Shown here: positions 23,258 to 32,425 of the stretch, piece by piece
Numbering within the stretch: position 1 is the stretch's first letter
Layout: every line of letters begins with the position of its first letter
Source: Metabacillus schmidteae
GTDB lineage: Bacteria; Bacillota; Bacilli; Bacillales; Bacillaceae
Assembly (NCBI RefSeq): GCF_903166545.1
Contig: NZ_CAESCH010000001.1
Span: 3,414,001 to 3,478,000, forward strand
Reading direction: 5' to 3'
Length of the DNA: 64,000 nucleotides
Translations under genes and position numbers: made by a program
Notes under the pieces: model-generated
Told to the model about the DNA's origin: nothing
The model's input: only the letters and a program-made list of their open reading frames with translations
The model's database searches: none

Positions 23258-24447
23258 GTATGTTTTTTTGTGTCAATAGAGTCAAGTAAGTAATGAAGAA
23301 GCTTCTCGTCCTTTGAAAGATGAACAGAGAAAGTTCTTTTTATATATCTTTCTGCTTCCTCAAAACTTAGGAAATGATCTGGAAGTAAGTGATAATTTTT
23401 TTCTACCTGCCATTTGTCTTCATTATTTTTATAGAGTAGATATTGCTCTTTCTCATAATTTTCATATAAAGAACATCTTTGTTTTACATTCATCTTATTA
23501 TGAGGATAATCTATTCTTAGTGGTTTCAAAGAGAATGTTTTATCTATAAACTCCCGATATGCATCTTGTGTTAACGAGCAACCCGCAGCTTTCGCATGTC
23601 CTCCTCCTCCATACTTTGCTGCAAGTTCAGATACATCAACATGATCATGGATCGTTCTGAATCCGATCTTTTTATTTCCCATATTGATAATAGCTATACA
23701 GTCGAGATGTGGATGTTCTTTTCCTAACTCATTGCCTAATTCTGAATGATATGATTCTGCATAAACAATTCCAACACACTTGTCTCCAATAAACGTTTGT
23801 ACTAATTCTCTCTTTTTTCGTTTTATGTATCGCTCAGTTTTCTTTTCCTCAATATCAAGCAATTTTTCTTCAAATTCATTGAAAGAAAAAGACTGCTGTG
23901 TTGAAAGACGCTCAATCATACTTTGTTCAAATTCTTCAATTGATTGCAAAAATAAAAGATCATTTAGGCGTTTTGCGTTAATATTCTTCTTTCTCTCCCA
24001 ATCCCACGTATCATACTGCCTTACCAATTCAACGTATTCGCTGAGGGAAGAATGTTTTTTCAGGAAATTATGTTCTTGAAGGTGATCATAAAATAATGAA
24101 GTTGCAGATGCGAGCTTTCCTTCTGATTCCTCGACCTTGACATTTCCCCACTCATATTCATTCAGATGCAATGATGTTTTATGGTGGTCAATTAATTGAA
24201 CGAGCCCACCCCGTTGATAAAACTTTTTTAATCTTACTTCATTATCCTTATTTACTGACAAATCAGTTATGTATATTTTACGTGTTTGATTTATGTCACC
24301 TTGCTCTTTCATCAATTGCTCAACCTGATAATCAAGACTATTAACTGAATGATAAAATACATTTACATTTTCACCAAAAGCCAGTTTTGCTAGAATTCCG
24401 CAGCTGACACCATCTAAATCATTATGCGTTAATAAAACATATTGCAT
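23239..24447 (-). CDS. nrnB: DHH-family nano-RNase, NrnB-like
   Basis: 402 residues. DHH phosphoesterase motifs are HNDLDGVSCG (8-17), TDLS (61-64) and the signature DHH (87-89). A DHHA1-type domain follows with YGGGGHAKAAGC near 284-295. It degrades very short RNAs (and possibly pAp), as B. subtilis NrnB does. It ends in a long Lys/Asp-rich tail. Monocistronic. Confidence 0.85.
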   Translation of the reverse strand: MQYVLLTHNDLDGVSCGILAKLAFGENVNVFYHSVNSLDYQVEQLMKEQGDINQTRKIYITDLSVNKDNEVRLKKFYQRGGLVQLIDHHKTSLHLNEYEWGNVKVEESEGKLASATSLFYDHLQEHNFLKKHSSLSEYVELVRQYDTWDWERKKNINAKRLNDLLFLQSIEEFEQSMIERLSTQQSFSFNEFEEKLLDIEEKKTERYIKRKKRELVQTFIGDKCVGIVYAESYHSELGNELGKEHPHLDCIAIINMGNKKIGFRTIHDHVDVSELAAKYGGGGHAKAAGCSLTQDAYREFIDKTFSLKPLRIDYPHNKMNVKQRCSLYENYEKEQYLLYKNNEDKWQVEKNYHLLPDHFLSFEEAERYIKRTFSVHLSKDEKLLHYLLDSIDTKKHTKKSKA

Positions 24448-24590
24448 GAGTCCACCTTCTCTATCTTTTTACATTTTCTATAAGTATGTGTACTAACTGC
24501 TTAACTATTCAATTTTAGACCACATATCCTCCAGCTTAACTTATATTATTTTACCTAGCTATGAATGCACAGCCATACGAGTACACAAAA

Positions 24591-24619
24591 AAGGATACAA
24601 AATAAATAATTGTATCCTT
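24591..24619 (-). terminator. Terminator of the acetyltransferase gene
   Basis: AAGGATACAA pairs with TTGTATCCTT, 10 bp, followed on the minus strand by a T-run. Confidence 0.85.
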
Positions 24620-24644
24620 CTTATTTTTATCTAATGGAAGGAGG

Positions 24645-25154
24645 TTAGTCAACGATCCTCTTTCCTAGAATAACCAAATCTCTTTCAACACCTTCCATAT
24701 TAGCGATTTTTGGAAGATGTGCCCATCTCTCAAATTGATAATGTTCAAAAAGTTTAATACTTGGTGCATTATGCCCAAATACAAACGCAAGCAATGTTTT
24801 AATCTCTAAACCAGGACATTCTGAAATTGCTTTATCCATTAAAATACGAGCATAGCCTTTGCCATGTACATTAGGATCAAGATAAATACTAACTTCTGCT
24901 GTTGCATTATATGCTGGTCTACCATAAAAAGACTGAAAGCTTAACCACCCAACAATACCTCGTTCTTCTTCAATAACCCAAAGTGGTCTATGATGTGAGT
25001 TATGTTCATGAAACCAGGCTAATCTGCTATCAACTGTTACCTCTTCTAAATCTGCTGTAGCAAGTTTACCAGGGATGGATGTGTTATAAATTTCAACAAT
25101 TCGTGGAAGATCTTCCATATTTGCATCTCTGATAATATACGTTTGTTCGCTCAT
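24645..25154 (-). CDS. GNAT N-acetyltransferase (phosphinothricin-acetyltransferase-like)
   Basis: 169 residues. GNAT fold with VSIYLDPNVHGKGYARILM (acetyl-CoA-binding motif A) and a C-terminal FGHNAPSIKLFEHYQFERW, typical of the PAT/YwnH subgroup that acetylates phosphinothricin, methionine sulfone or sulfoximine analogues. Actual substrate unknown. Monocistronic. Confidence 0.85.
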   Translation of the reverse strand: MSEQTYIIRDANMEDLPRIVEIYNTSIPGKLATADLEEVTVDSRLAWFHEHNSHHRPLWVIEEERGIVGWLSFQSFYGRPAYNATAEVSIYLDPNVHGKGYARILMDKAISECPGLEIKTLLAFVFGHNAPSIKLFEHYQFERWAHLPKIANMEGVERDLVILGKRIVD

Positions 25155-25260
25155 TTTGTCATTTTCCCTTCTTACCAGCCTTACATATGAAAATCATTAC
25201 CTAACTAGTCGATAGGTTTCATAATTATTTTATTATAATGAAAATTTATGAGAGATGAAA

Positions 25261-25791
25261 CTATTTTTTTGCATCTGGAATCATAATAGTCGAAATATGT
25301 CTAGCCTTTCTTTCACTTGTTGGTTCATTTTCTATTACTTTCAAATAGACTTTCGACAATTCAGAGATAAATTCTTGAAATTCTTGATCTGATAAATAAA
25401 TCATTGCTTCCCTAAAACTAATTCCATCTTTCATTAAGTCAATTTCATCTTGCTGTAAATATGCTTCATACTGACCTAGTAAGTGGGTCATAAAGGTTAA
25501 AAATAAATTTAAATGCTCCTCACGGCTTAATTTTTGAAAGTCTTCTGTTGTTGATTGTTCTTTTTCATTTAAAGCATAAAATTTTTCCACCGTTCCACGA
25601 ATTTTGTTTTCCTCAACAACTTGAATCACATCAGCTTCTAATAGTTTATTAAGATGACGATACAAAGTGGCCTGTGGAACCTCATTTAATCTTGCTTGAA
25701 TTTCCTGAACATTTAGTTTTTCTTTCCCAATTAATGTTTGTACTATTTTCATTCTCACTGGATGGAGGATTATTTTTGCTTTTGAGTTCAA
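25261..25791 (-). CDS. Winged-helix transcriptional regulator (ArsR-like)
   Basis: 176 residues. The N-terminal winged helix reads LHPVRMKIVQTLIG, then LNEVPQATLYRHLNKLLEADVI, the ArsR-type recognition layout. The C-terminal ~90 residues are helical with an acidic middle and no metal-binding cysteines, so the ligand is unknown. TTG start behind GGGAGAG. A perfect dyad directly upstream is a likely autoregulatory operator. Confidence 0.8.
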   Translation of the reverse strand: MNSKAKIILHPVRMKIVQTLIGKEKLNVQEIQARLNEVPQATLYRHLNKLLEADVIQVVEENKIRGTVEKFYALNEKEQSTTEDFQKLSREEHLNLFLTFMTHLLGQYEAYLQQDEIDLMKDGISFREAMIYLSDQEFQEFISELSKVYLKVIENEPTSERKARHISTIMIPDAKK

Positions 25792-25811
25792 TGCAGCGAT
25801 CTCTCCCTAAA

Positions 25812-25844
25812 TTTATTATTATTATCAATTATAATAATAATAAA
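25812..25844. promoter_or_regulatory. Perfect 14-bp inverted repeat, candidate operator
   Basis: TTTATTATTATTAT (25812-25825) and its exact complement ATAATAATAATAAA (25831-25844) flank five bases, 20 bp upstream of the ArsR-like gene start. The low complexity (TTA repeats) makes chance more likely than its length suggests. Confidence 0.45.
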
Positions 25845-25880
25845 TAAGATGTCAATTTCTCCTGCTTGATGTCATATAAA

Positions 25881-25906
25881 AAGGAATGGATTTATTTTTC
25901 CATTCC
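25881..25906 (-). terminator. Terminator of the DUF6501-like gene
   Basis: GGAATGGA pairs with TCCATTCC. A T-run follows on the minus strand. Confidence 0.75.
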
Positions 25907-25914
25907 CAGTAACA

Positions 25915-26124
25915 TTAGTTTGGCACTATTTCAAAATAATCTTTATAGTAGCCGCCAACCTTGCCGGTATTGTCAATGACAAAATAAAATTCTTCAGTTT
26001 CATTTTGAACATCATACTCTTTACCTGCAGTTAGTGCACGGTCTACCATATATTTTGCTGCGTTTGTATGAACACATTTTACTTTTTTTAATGCCTTAGA
26101 TTCTTGCCATGTTTTATGTATCAC
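25915..26124 (-). CDS. Small conserved protein (DUF6501-like)
   Basis: 69 residues: IHKTWQESKALKKVKCVHTN, then TAGKEYDVQNETEEFYFVI and DNTGKVGGYYKDYF, a pattern I recognise as a conserved Bacillus small protein (DUF6501). GTG at 26124 has AAGGTGG spaced eight bases upstream. The frame is open to 26157 but no ribosome site is seen there. Function unknown. Confidence 0.7.
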   Translation of the reverse strand: MIHKTWQESKALKKVKCVHTNAAKYMVDRALTAGKEYDVQNETEEFYFVIDNTGKVGGYYKDYFEIVPN

Positions 26125-26335
26125 AACAAATCCACCTTTCCAATTCATATATAACATTCTATCTGATTCTTCCTAAAATGCCAATCAACGCAAGAAAACT
26201 ATTTTATATAATCTTAATTAAAAAATTCTAAAACTCTATGTTTTTATATAAAATAGTTAATCTCAGCTCTCCTTCATTTCATCACACATATACAAATTGT
26301 TCTCAGCATAGCTTATGATGAGGTGACGATTAAAG

Positions 26336-28240
26336 ATGCTTACAACCAACAAGCTTGACCAAACCATTGATTCTTTCATCAATAAGTTGAAAACTACACA
26401 AAAGAATGATGGTTCCTGGAAATATTGTTTTGAAGGCGGATTAATGACAGATGCGTTTATGATTATTATGCTCAGAGCTTTAGACATAAAAAACGAAGAA
26501 CAGTTAATAAAAGATTTATCGGAGCGATTACTTCTAAAACAAACGAAAGAAGGAACATGGAAAGCCTATCCCGATGAAAAAAGCGGTAATCTATCGGCAA
26601 CAATACAAGCTTATTGTGCGTTATTATTTTCAGGCTTTTTATCTCAAACTCATCCTGCATTAACAAAAGCTGAACATTTTATCAAAGAATCGGGCGGGTT
26701 AAACAATGCACATTTTATGACCAAATGGATGCTTGCTGTAAACGGACTTTATCCATGGCCTACGTTCTTTTATGTCCCGATGACATTTCTGCTTATCCCA
26801 ACATCATTCCCTTTAAACTTTTACCAGTTTAGTGCATATGCCAGAATCCACTTTATCCCAATGATGATTGCTGCTAATAAAAAATTTACAATATCGTCTC
26901 CCTATACACCTGCAATCAACCACTTATACCGACACCCATCTACACAAGACTTCCTCGACGATTTTCGCTCAAAATCAGTTTTTATGAATGAAATGAACAA
27001 ACTATTATCATTACCTGACTATCTCCATCGTCTTGGGTATGAGCGTGCGGAAAGATATATGTTAAAAAGAATCGAAGATGATGGCACATTATACAGTTAT
27101 GCAAGTGCAACTTTTTTTATGATCTTCGCCCTACTATCTCTTGGATATAGCAAAAATTCCGCCACAATCGTCAACGCTATAAACGGTTTAAAACAATTAG
27201 TTTCTACTTCTTGTAATGGAGTTCATTTAGAAAACTCTACTTCAACTGTATGGGATACTGCCCTGCTCAGTTATGCATTACAAGAAGCTAAAGTCTCAGA
27301 CCAAGAAAATATGATTCAACAAGCTACTTCGTATCTTCTATCAAAACAGCATACTAAAAAAGGAGATTGGAAAATTCATAATCCTAACGTTTCTGCCGGT
27401 GGATGGGGGTTTTCTCATAATAATACGATAAACCCTGATAACGATGATACAGCTGCAGTATTACGTGCAATAACGCGTACAGCCAGGTCAAATGACAGAG
27501 TCCGAAATGCTTGGTATAGAGGAGTAAAATACCTCCTTTCAATGCAAAATTCAGATGGAGGGTGGGGAGCTTTTGAAAAAAACACAGATTTAGCGTTACT
27601 CACCCTCATTCCCTTAGAAAATGCAGAAGACGCCGCTATTGATCCCTCAACTCCTGATCTAACTGGTAGAGTAATTGAGTTTTTAGGGACTTATGCAGGT
27701 CTAACAAAACAACATCCAAGTATTAAAGCTGCTATACATTGGTTAGAAAAGAATCAGGAAAAAGACGGTTCTTGGTATGGCAGATGGGGTGTATGCTATC
27801 TATACGGTACATGGGCTGCAGTTACTGGAATGATATCTGTGGGTGTATCACCAAATTCAGTTGTTATTCAAAAAGCAATCCATTGGCTAGAATCTGTTCA
27901 GCTTGGTAGTGGCGGTTGGGGAGAATCTTGTTATAGTAGTGAACAGAAAAAATACACACCACTTCCCTATAGTACACCTTCTCAAACTTCTTGGGCTCTT
28001 GATGCCTTAATTCAAAGTAATGCATACAAAAATATATCCGTACAAAAAGGAATCTCTCATTTGCTAAATCCAGCTTCTTTTTCTAAAACTGCATTGACTT
28101 ATCCGACTGGTATTGGATTGCCTGGACAATTTTACATTCATTATCATAGCTATAATGATATATTCCCTTTACTGGTCATGGCACATTATAGAAGTAAAAT
28201 AAAAACTAAATCAACCGGAAATTTCCAGACTTATAACTAA
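26336..28240 (+). CDS. sqhC: Squalene-hopene cyclase family enzyme, sporulenol synthase type
   Basis: 634 residues of the class II terpene cyclase fold. The protonating DXDD motif is DNDDTA (368-373). Several QW-type repeats are visible: GDWKIHNPNVSAGGWGF, QNSDGGWGAF, DGSWYGRWG and GSGGWGES. In B. subtilis SqhC cyclises tetraprenyl-beta-curcumene to sporulenol during sporulation. It is followed at 100 bp by sodF, the same order as in B. subtilis, so sporulenol synthase is preferred over hopene synthase. Confidence 0.9.
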   Translation: MLTTNKLDQTIDSFINKLKTTQKNDGSWKYCFEGGLMTDAFMIIMLRALDIKNEEQLIKDLSERLLLKQTKEGTWKAYPDEKSGNLSATIQAYCALLFSGFLSQTHPALTKAEHFIKESGGLNNAHFMTKWMLAVNGLYPWPTFFYVPMTFLLIPTSFPLNFYQFSAYARIHFIPMMIAANKKFTISSPYTPAINHLYRHPSTQDFLDDFRSKSVFMNEMNKLLSLPDYLHRLGYERAERYMLKRIEDDGTLYSYASATFFMIFALLSLGYSKNSATIVNAINGLKQLVSTSCNGVHLENSTSTVWDTALLSYALQEAKVSDQENMIQQATSYLLSKQHTKKGDWKIHNPNVSAGGWGFSHNNTINPDNDDTAAVLRAITRTARSNDRVRNAWYRGVKYLLSMQNSDGGWGAFEKNTDLALLTLIPLENAEDAAIDPSTPDLTGRVIEFLGTYAGLTKQHPSIKAAIHWLEKNQEKDGSWYGRWGVCYLYGTWAAVTGMISVGVSPNSVVIQKAIHWLESVQLGSGGWGESCYSSEQKKYTPLPYSTPSQTSWALDALIQSNAYKNISVQKGISHLLNPASFSKTALTYPTGIGLPGQFYIHYHSYNDIFPLLVMAHYRSKIKTKSTGNFQTYN

Positions 28241-28342
28241 CTCCTTCTATTCAAAATCAATCCTGTGCACAAAGAAAATCATCAACCTTTATTTAATTGT
28301 GCATATATTGTCTCTAGGACTAATGTCTAGGAGGGATTTTAC

Positions 28343-29245
28343 ATGTCAGAGCAATACATGACATCTATGAAAAAATGGTGTGATGATATTTTAAAAAGTT
28401 ATGAAGACTCGTTTCAAGAACTAAACCGCAATCAAGATGTAACAAGTTTGGAATCTTGGAAAAATGAACTTTTATACTTAAAACAAGAAATTGAAGAAAG
28501 ATCCGATTTGGACCCTAAAGATGTTTATCAACGTGCAGATGAATTATTTAGCCAATTTAATTCGTATTTTGATCATGAAGAGCGACAGGACCATGAACGA
28601 ATCCAAAATCAAATGAGATCTGTGCCTATCGGAGGTCACACACTTCCTCCATTACCATACGCATATGATGCACTAGAACCCTATATTCACCAGGAGATCA
28701 TGCGATTACACCATGATAAACATCATCAAAGCTATGTTGATGGATTAAATAAAGCTGAGAAAGAAATGCAAAAGGCAAGAAAAACAGGGAATTACGAATT
28801 AATTAAACATTGGGAACGTGAAGCAGCCTTTCACGGTGCAGGACATTACTTACACACCATTTTCTGGTCGGTTATGACACCTAATGGAGGTGGAAAGCCT
28901 TCTGGGATGTTAATGAAGGAAATCAATCAATCATTTGGCAGCTTTGAGCAATTTAAACAACATTTTTCAGAAGCTGCTAAAAATGTAGAAGCCGTTGGCT
29001 GGGCTATTTTAGTCTGGTCACCACGATCTCATCGATTAGAAATTCTCCAAGCTGAAAAGCATCAAAACCTAAGCCAATGGGATGTTATTCCGCTGTTAAC
29101 GTTAGATGTATGGGAACACGCTTATTATCTTCAATATAAGAATGAACGAAAGAAATACGTAGATAATTGGTGGAATGTTGTCAACTGGAAGGAAGTTGAA
29201 AGACGTTTTCACGTTTCACAACAAGTGAAATGGAATCCATATTAA
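28343..29245 (+). CDS. sodF: Superoxide dismutase with long N-terminal extension (SodF)
   Basis: 300 residues. Residues 1-95 are a helical, charged extension. The rest is Fe/Mn-SOD, with LPPLPYAYDALEPYI, ligand region LHHDKHHQSYV (His123), YLHTIFW (His171) and DVWEHAYYLQY with the last Asp/His ligands. The extension matches B. subtilis SodF. Converts superoxide to peroxide. Possibly sporulation-linked because of the sqhC neighbour. Confidence 0.92.
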   Translation: MSEQYMTSMKKWCDDILKSYEDSFQELNRNQDVTSLESWKNELLYLKQEIEERSDLDPKDVYQRADELFSQFNSYFDHEERQDHERIQNQMRSVPIGGHTLPPLPYAYDALEPYIHQEIMRLHHDKHHQSYVDGLNKAEKEMQKARKTGNYELIKHWEREAAFHGAGHYLHTIFWSVMTPNGGGKPSGMLMKEINQSFGSFEQFKQHFSEAAKNVEAVGWAILVWSPRSHRLEILQAEKHQNLSQWDVIPLLTLDVWEHAYYLQYKNERKKYVDNWWNVVNWKEVERRFHVSQQVKWNPY

Positions 29246-29267
29246 GAGATAACTTCTTGTAATAGAA

Positions 29268-29306
29268 AAAAGGGTAACTAGAAAAGATTCATAGTTACCC
29301 TTTTTA
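29268..29306. terminator. Terminator after sodF
   Basis: AAAAGGGTAACTA pairs with TAGTTACCCTTTTT, flanked by A- and T-runs on the two sides. Stronger on the plus strand. Confidence 0.9.
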
Positions 29307-29408
29307 TTTACTATCAGAAATTATATTAATTTTATGGATGATAGGATAAGAAAAACTAAGGCATTCACCATTAGGACTTGACGAAAAGCAAAGTTTTTCT
29401 AATCATTT

Positions 29409-30755
29409 TTAAATAATGCCTAAAACATCTAAAAATACAACAATAATAACAATAGGAGCAACGTACTTTAGTAAAAGATACCAGCACGTAAAGATTTTTT
29501 TACTAATGGACGAGCCTTGCTGTAGCTCCTCAAGCAGTGCCTTTTTAGGCATTTTTAAAGGAACAAATAGTGCAATTAGCAATGCACCTAATGGCATTAG
29601 CATATTACTTACAAGAAAATCAGCCGCATCAAATATAGACTTCCCAAATATCGTTATATCCGAAAGAACTCCATAAGACAATGCTGACGGAATTCCCACT
29701 GCAAAGATACATAATCCTATAACCCATGAAAAAAGCCTTCTTTTCTTTTCATTTCCTTTTGAAATTGGTGCAACAATAATTTCAAGCATTGAAAAGGCAG
29801 AAGTTAAAGTTGCAAATAAGAATAATAATAAAAAGGCAACCAAGAAAACAGTCCCAAATGGCATTTGATTAAAAACAGTTGGAAGTACATTAAATAATAA
29901 TACAGGACCCGCATCTGGTGCCAATCCGAATGAAAATACAGCTGGGAAAATAGCTAAACCAGCTAGTAAAGCTACTAATAGATTTAACCCTACTATTGAT
30001 ACAGCAGATTGTGGCAGATTTTCATTTTTTGATAAATAAGAACTATATGTTACCATAACTGAAACACCAACGCTTAACGCGAAAAAGGATTGGCCCATTG
30101 CATACAATACTGTTTCAGATGTCACCTTTGCAAAATCAGGCTTTAAGAAAAAAATAATCCCTTCCATTGCACCATCTAATGTAACTGATCGAATAATGAT
30201 AAAAACAAATAAAATAAAAAGTGCAGGCATCATAAATTTACTTGCTTTTTCAATTCCATTTGAAATCCCTTTAGATACTACATAGCTCGTAATAAGCAGA
30301 AAAATTAGCTGAGCTACTACCGTTATTATAGGATCTGAAATACTCGCTCCAAATAATTCCCCATATTGCTGCTCGGTTAGACCACTTAAATCACCAGTTA
30401 ATGCTTTTACCAAGTAAATGAGGATCCATCCCCCAACTACACTATAAAAGGACAGCAAAATAAAGCAAGTAATTACCCCTAATCTTCCGATTAGATGCCA
30501 AGATGAATTTGGAGCAATTTGTTTATAGGCTAAAATCGCATCACTTTTCGTACTTCTACCGATAATAAATTCACCAAGTAAAAGTGGCAACCCTACTAAC
30601 AGGGTAAAAAGAATAAAAATAAGAAAGAATACGCCTCCTCCACTTGTTCCAGCTACATATGGAAACTTCCATATCGCACCAAGACCTATCGCAGAACCTG
30701 CTGCAGCAAGAATAAACGAGATTTTTGACGACCATTGTTCAACTGATTTACTCAC
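29409..30755 (-). CDS. Sodium:neurotransmitter-symporter (NSS/SLC6) family transporter
   Basis: 448 residues, about 11-12 membrane helices. Helix 1 carries the sodium/substrate-site motif [21 protein letters not shown]. subtilis YocR and YhdH belong here, and YocR neighbours odhAB, as this gene does. It should import an amino acid or related compound with sodium. The substrate is not readable. The region from 30756 to the odhB terminator shows no ORF. Confidence 0.88.
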   Translation of the reverse strand: MSKSVEQWSSKISFILAAAGSAIGLGAIWKFPYVAGTSGGGVFFLIFILFTLLVGLPLLLGEFIIGRSTKSDAILAYKQIAPNSSWHLIGRLGVITCFILLSFYSVVGGWILIYLVKALTGDLSGLTEQQYGELFGASISDPIITVVAQLIFLLITSYVVSKGISNGIEKASKFMMPALFILFVFIIIRSVTLDGAMEGIIFFLKPDFAKVTSETVLYAMGQSFFALSVGVSVMVTYSSYLSKNENLPQSAVSIVGLNLLVALLAGLAIFPAVFSFGLAPDAGPVLLFNVLPTVFNQMPFGTVFLVAFLLLFLFATLTSAFSMLEIIVAPISKGNEKKRRLFSWVIGLCIFAVGIPSALSYGVLSDITIFGKSIFDAADFLVSNMLMPLGALLIALFVPLKMPKKALLEELQQGSSISKKIFTCWYLLLKYVAPIVIIVVFLDVLGII

Positions 30756-30995
30756 AACATCACCTCACATGCAAACTTGTTTGCTACTATTGAATATCTT
30801 TATCAAAAGTTCTATTTTTGACCTTACTATCAATTCTTCACAAACATTATATAAGTCTACATTTTAACATTTTACTAGCATAATTTAAATTATATTATAA
30901 AAATATTTTCATGCTGCTTCTAGATTACATAATAACATTATAGAAATCCTTTAATAATAAAATGACTAGTAAAGTCATTACAAACCAAATCCAAG

Positions 30996-31033
30996 CAAAA
31001 AAGGCTGACACCTATCAATCAGTGCCAACCTTC
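30996..31033 (-). terminator. Terminator of odhAB
   Basis: AAGGTTGGCAC and GTGTCAGCCTT (minus strand) form an 11-bp stem with two G-U pairs, then six T. Confidence 0.9.
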
Positions 31034-31046
31034 GTATCTTTTTAGA

Positions 31047-32300
31047 TTAACCTTCAAGTAATAATGATTCAGGATCTTCCAGTAATTCTTTAACAGTTGC
31101 GAGGAAGCTAACTGCTTCTTTACCGTCAACAATTCGATGATCATATGAAAGAGCAATGTACATCATTGGACGGTTTTCCATTCTTTCATTGTCAATTGCA
31201 ACAGGTCTCAATTGAATTTTGTGCATTCCAAGAATACCAACTTGTGGACCATTTAGGATTGGGGTAGATAATAGTGAGCCGAACACTCCCCCATTTGTAA
31301 TCGTGAAAGTTCCACCTTGTAGATCACTTAAGCTTAGTTTATTGTCGCGTGCTTTTGTTGCCAGATTAAGAATTTCTCCTTCAATTCCAGCAAAGTTTAA
31401 GCGATCTGCATCACGAACAACAGGAACAACTAGACCCTCTGGTGCTGATACAGCAATACCGATATCATAGAACTTTTTCATTAAAATTTCATTCCCTTGA
31501 ATTTCTGCATTTAATAACGGGAATTGTTTTAATGCTGCTACAACAGCTTTTGTAAAGAATGACATAAACCCTAAACGAACATCATGAGTTTCAAAGAATT
31601 TATCTTTTCTACGTTTACGAACCTCCATGACAGCTGTCATATCAACTTCATTAAATGTTGTCAGCATTGCTGCTGTTTGTTGTACCTCTACTAAGCGATT
31701 TGCAATAGTTTGGCGTCTTCTGGACATTTTAACTCTCTCAACAGGTTTTCCAGGTACATCATCTTGAGCAGAAGCAGCCGGTTTCGGTGCAGCAGCAGTT
31801 TTAGGTGTTTCAGCCTGTTGCTGCTGATTTTGTGCATTTTGACCTGAGAAAGATTCAACATCCTGTTTTCTTACTCGACCTAAAGGATCAATTGTTTGTA
31901 CTTGTTGTAAATCTATTCCACGCTCACGTGCAAGTTTACGTGCAGAAGGTGAAGCGATTGGACGTTGCATTTTCTCATTTTTATCTTCACCTTCATTTTG
32001 TTGAGCAGCTTCTGGTGCCTTTGCTTCTTGCTTAACTTCTTCTGACTGTGAGCTAGAAGCTTCTCCACTCTCATCAATTACTCCGATTGTCTCTCCAACT
32101 TGAACAGTATCACCTGATTCTTTGTGTAGCTCTTTTAAAACTCCAGAAAATTCAGCAGTTAATTCAACGTTTACTTTGTCTGTCTCAACTTCTAAAAGAT
32201 ACTCACCTTTTTCTACTGCATCACCAGGTTGTTTCAGCCATTGTGCAATAGTTCCTTCAGTTATAGATTCTGCTAGTTCTGGTACTTTAATTTCAGCCAT
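31047..32300 (-). CDS. odhB: Dihydrolipoyl succinyltransferase, E2 of 2-oxoglutarate dehydrogenase
   Basis: 417 residues: lipoyl domain (1-77) with lipoylated Lys42 in VETDKVNVE, an Ala/Gln-rich linker, a peripheral-subunit-binding domain ([15 protein letters not shown]), a second linker, and the catalytic core ending with [13 protein letters not shown] (catalytic His/Asp). ATG at 32300 follows GGGGGAACCA; the frame extends 15 codons upstream but without a ribosome site. Co-transcribed with odhA, 125 bp upstream. Confidence 0.96.
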   Translation of the reverse strand: MAEIKVPELAESITEGTIAQWLKQPGDAVEKGEYLLEVETDKVNVELTAEFSGVLKELHKESGDTVQVGETIGVIDESGEASSSQSEEVKQEAKAPEAAQQNEGEDKNEKMQRPIASPSARKLARERGIDLQQVQTIDPLGRVRKQDVESFSGQNAQNQQQQAETPKTAAAPKPAASAQDDVPGKPVERVKMSRRRQTIANRLVEVQQTAAMLTTFNEVDMTAVMEVRKRRKDKFFETHDVRLGFMSFFTKAVVAALKQFPLLNAEIQGNEILMKKFYDIGIAVSAPEGLVVPVVRDADRLNFAGIEGEILNLATKARDNKLSLSDLQGGTFTITNGGVFGSLLSTPILNGPQVGILGMHKIQLRPVAIDNERMENRPMMYIALSYDHRIVDGKEAVSFLATVKELLEDPESLLLEG

Positions 32301-32425
32301 TGTTGGTTCCCCCTTGAGCACTTGCTTTTTAAGAGTTTCGCCCATACATTTACGATTAGACGCGATATATTAATCATTAGCAAGTTACGCATTTTTCAAT
32401 TTAGTCAATTAATAAATGGTCGATA

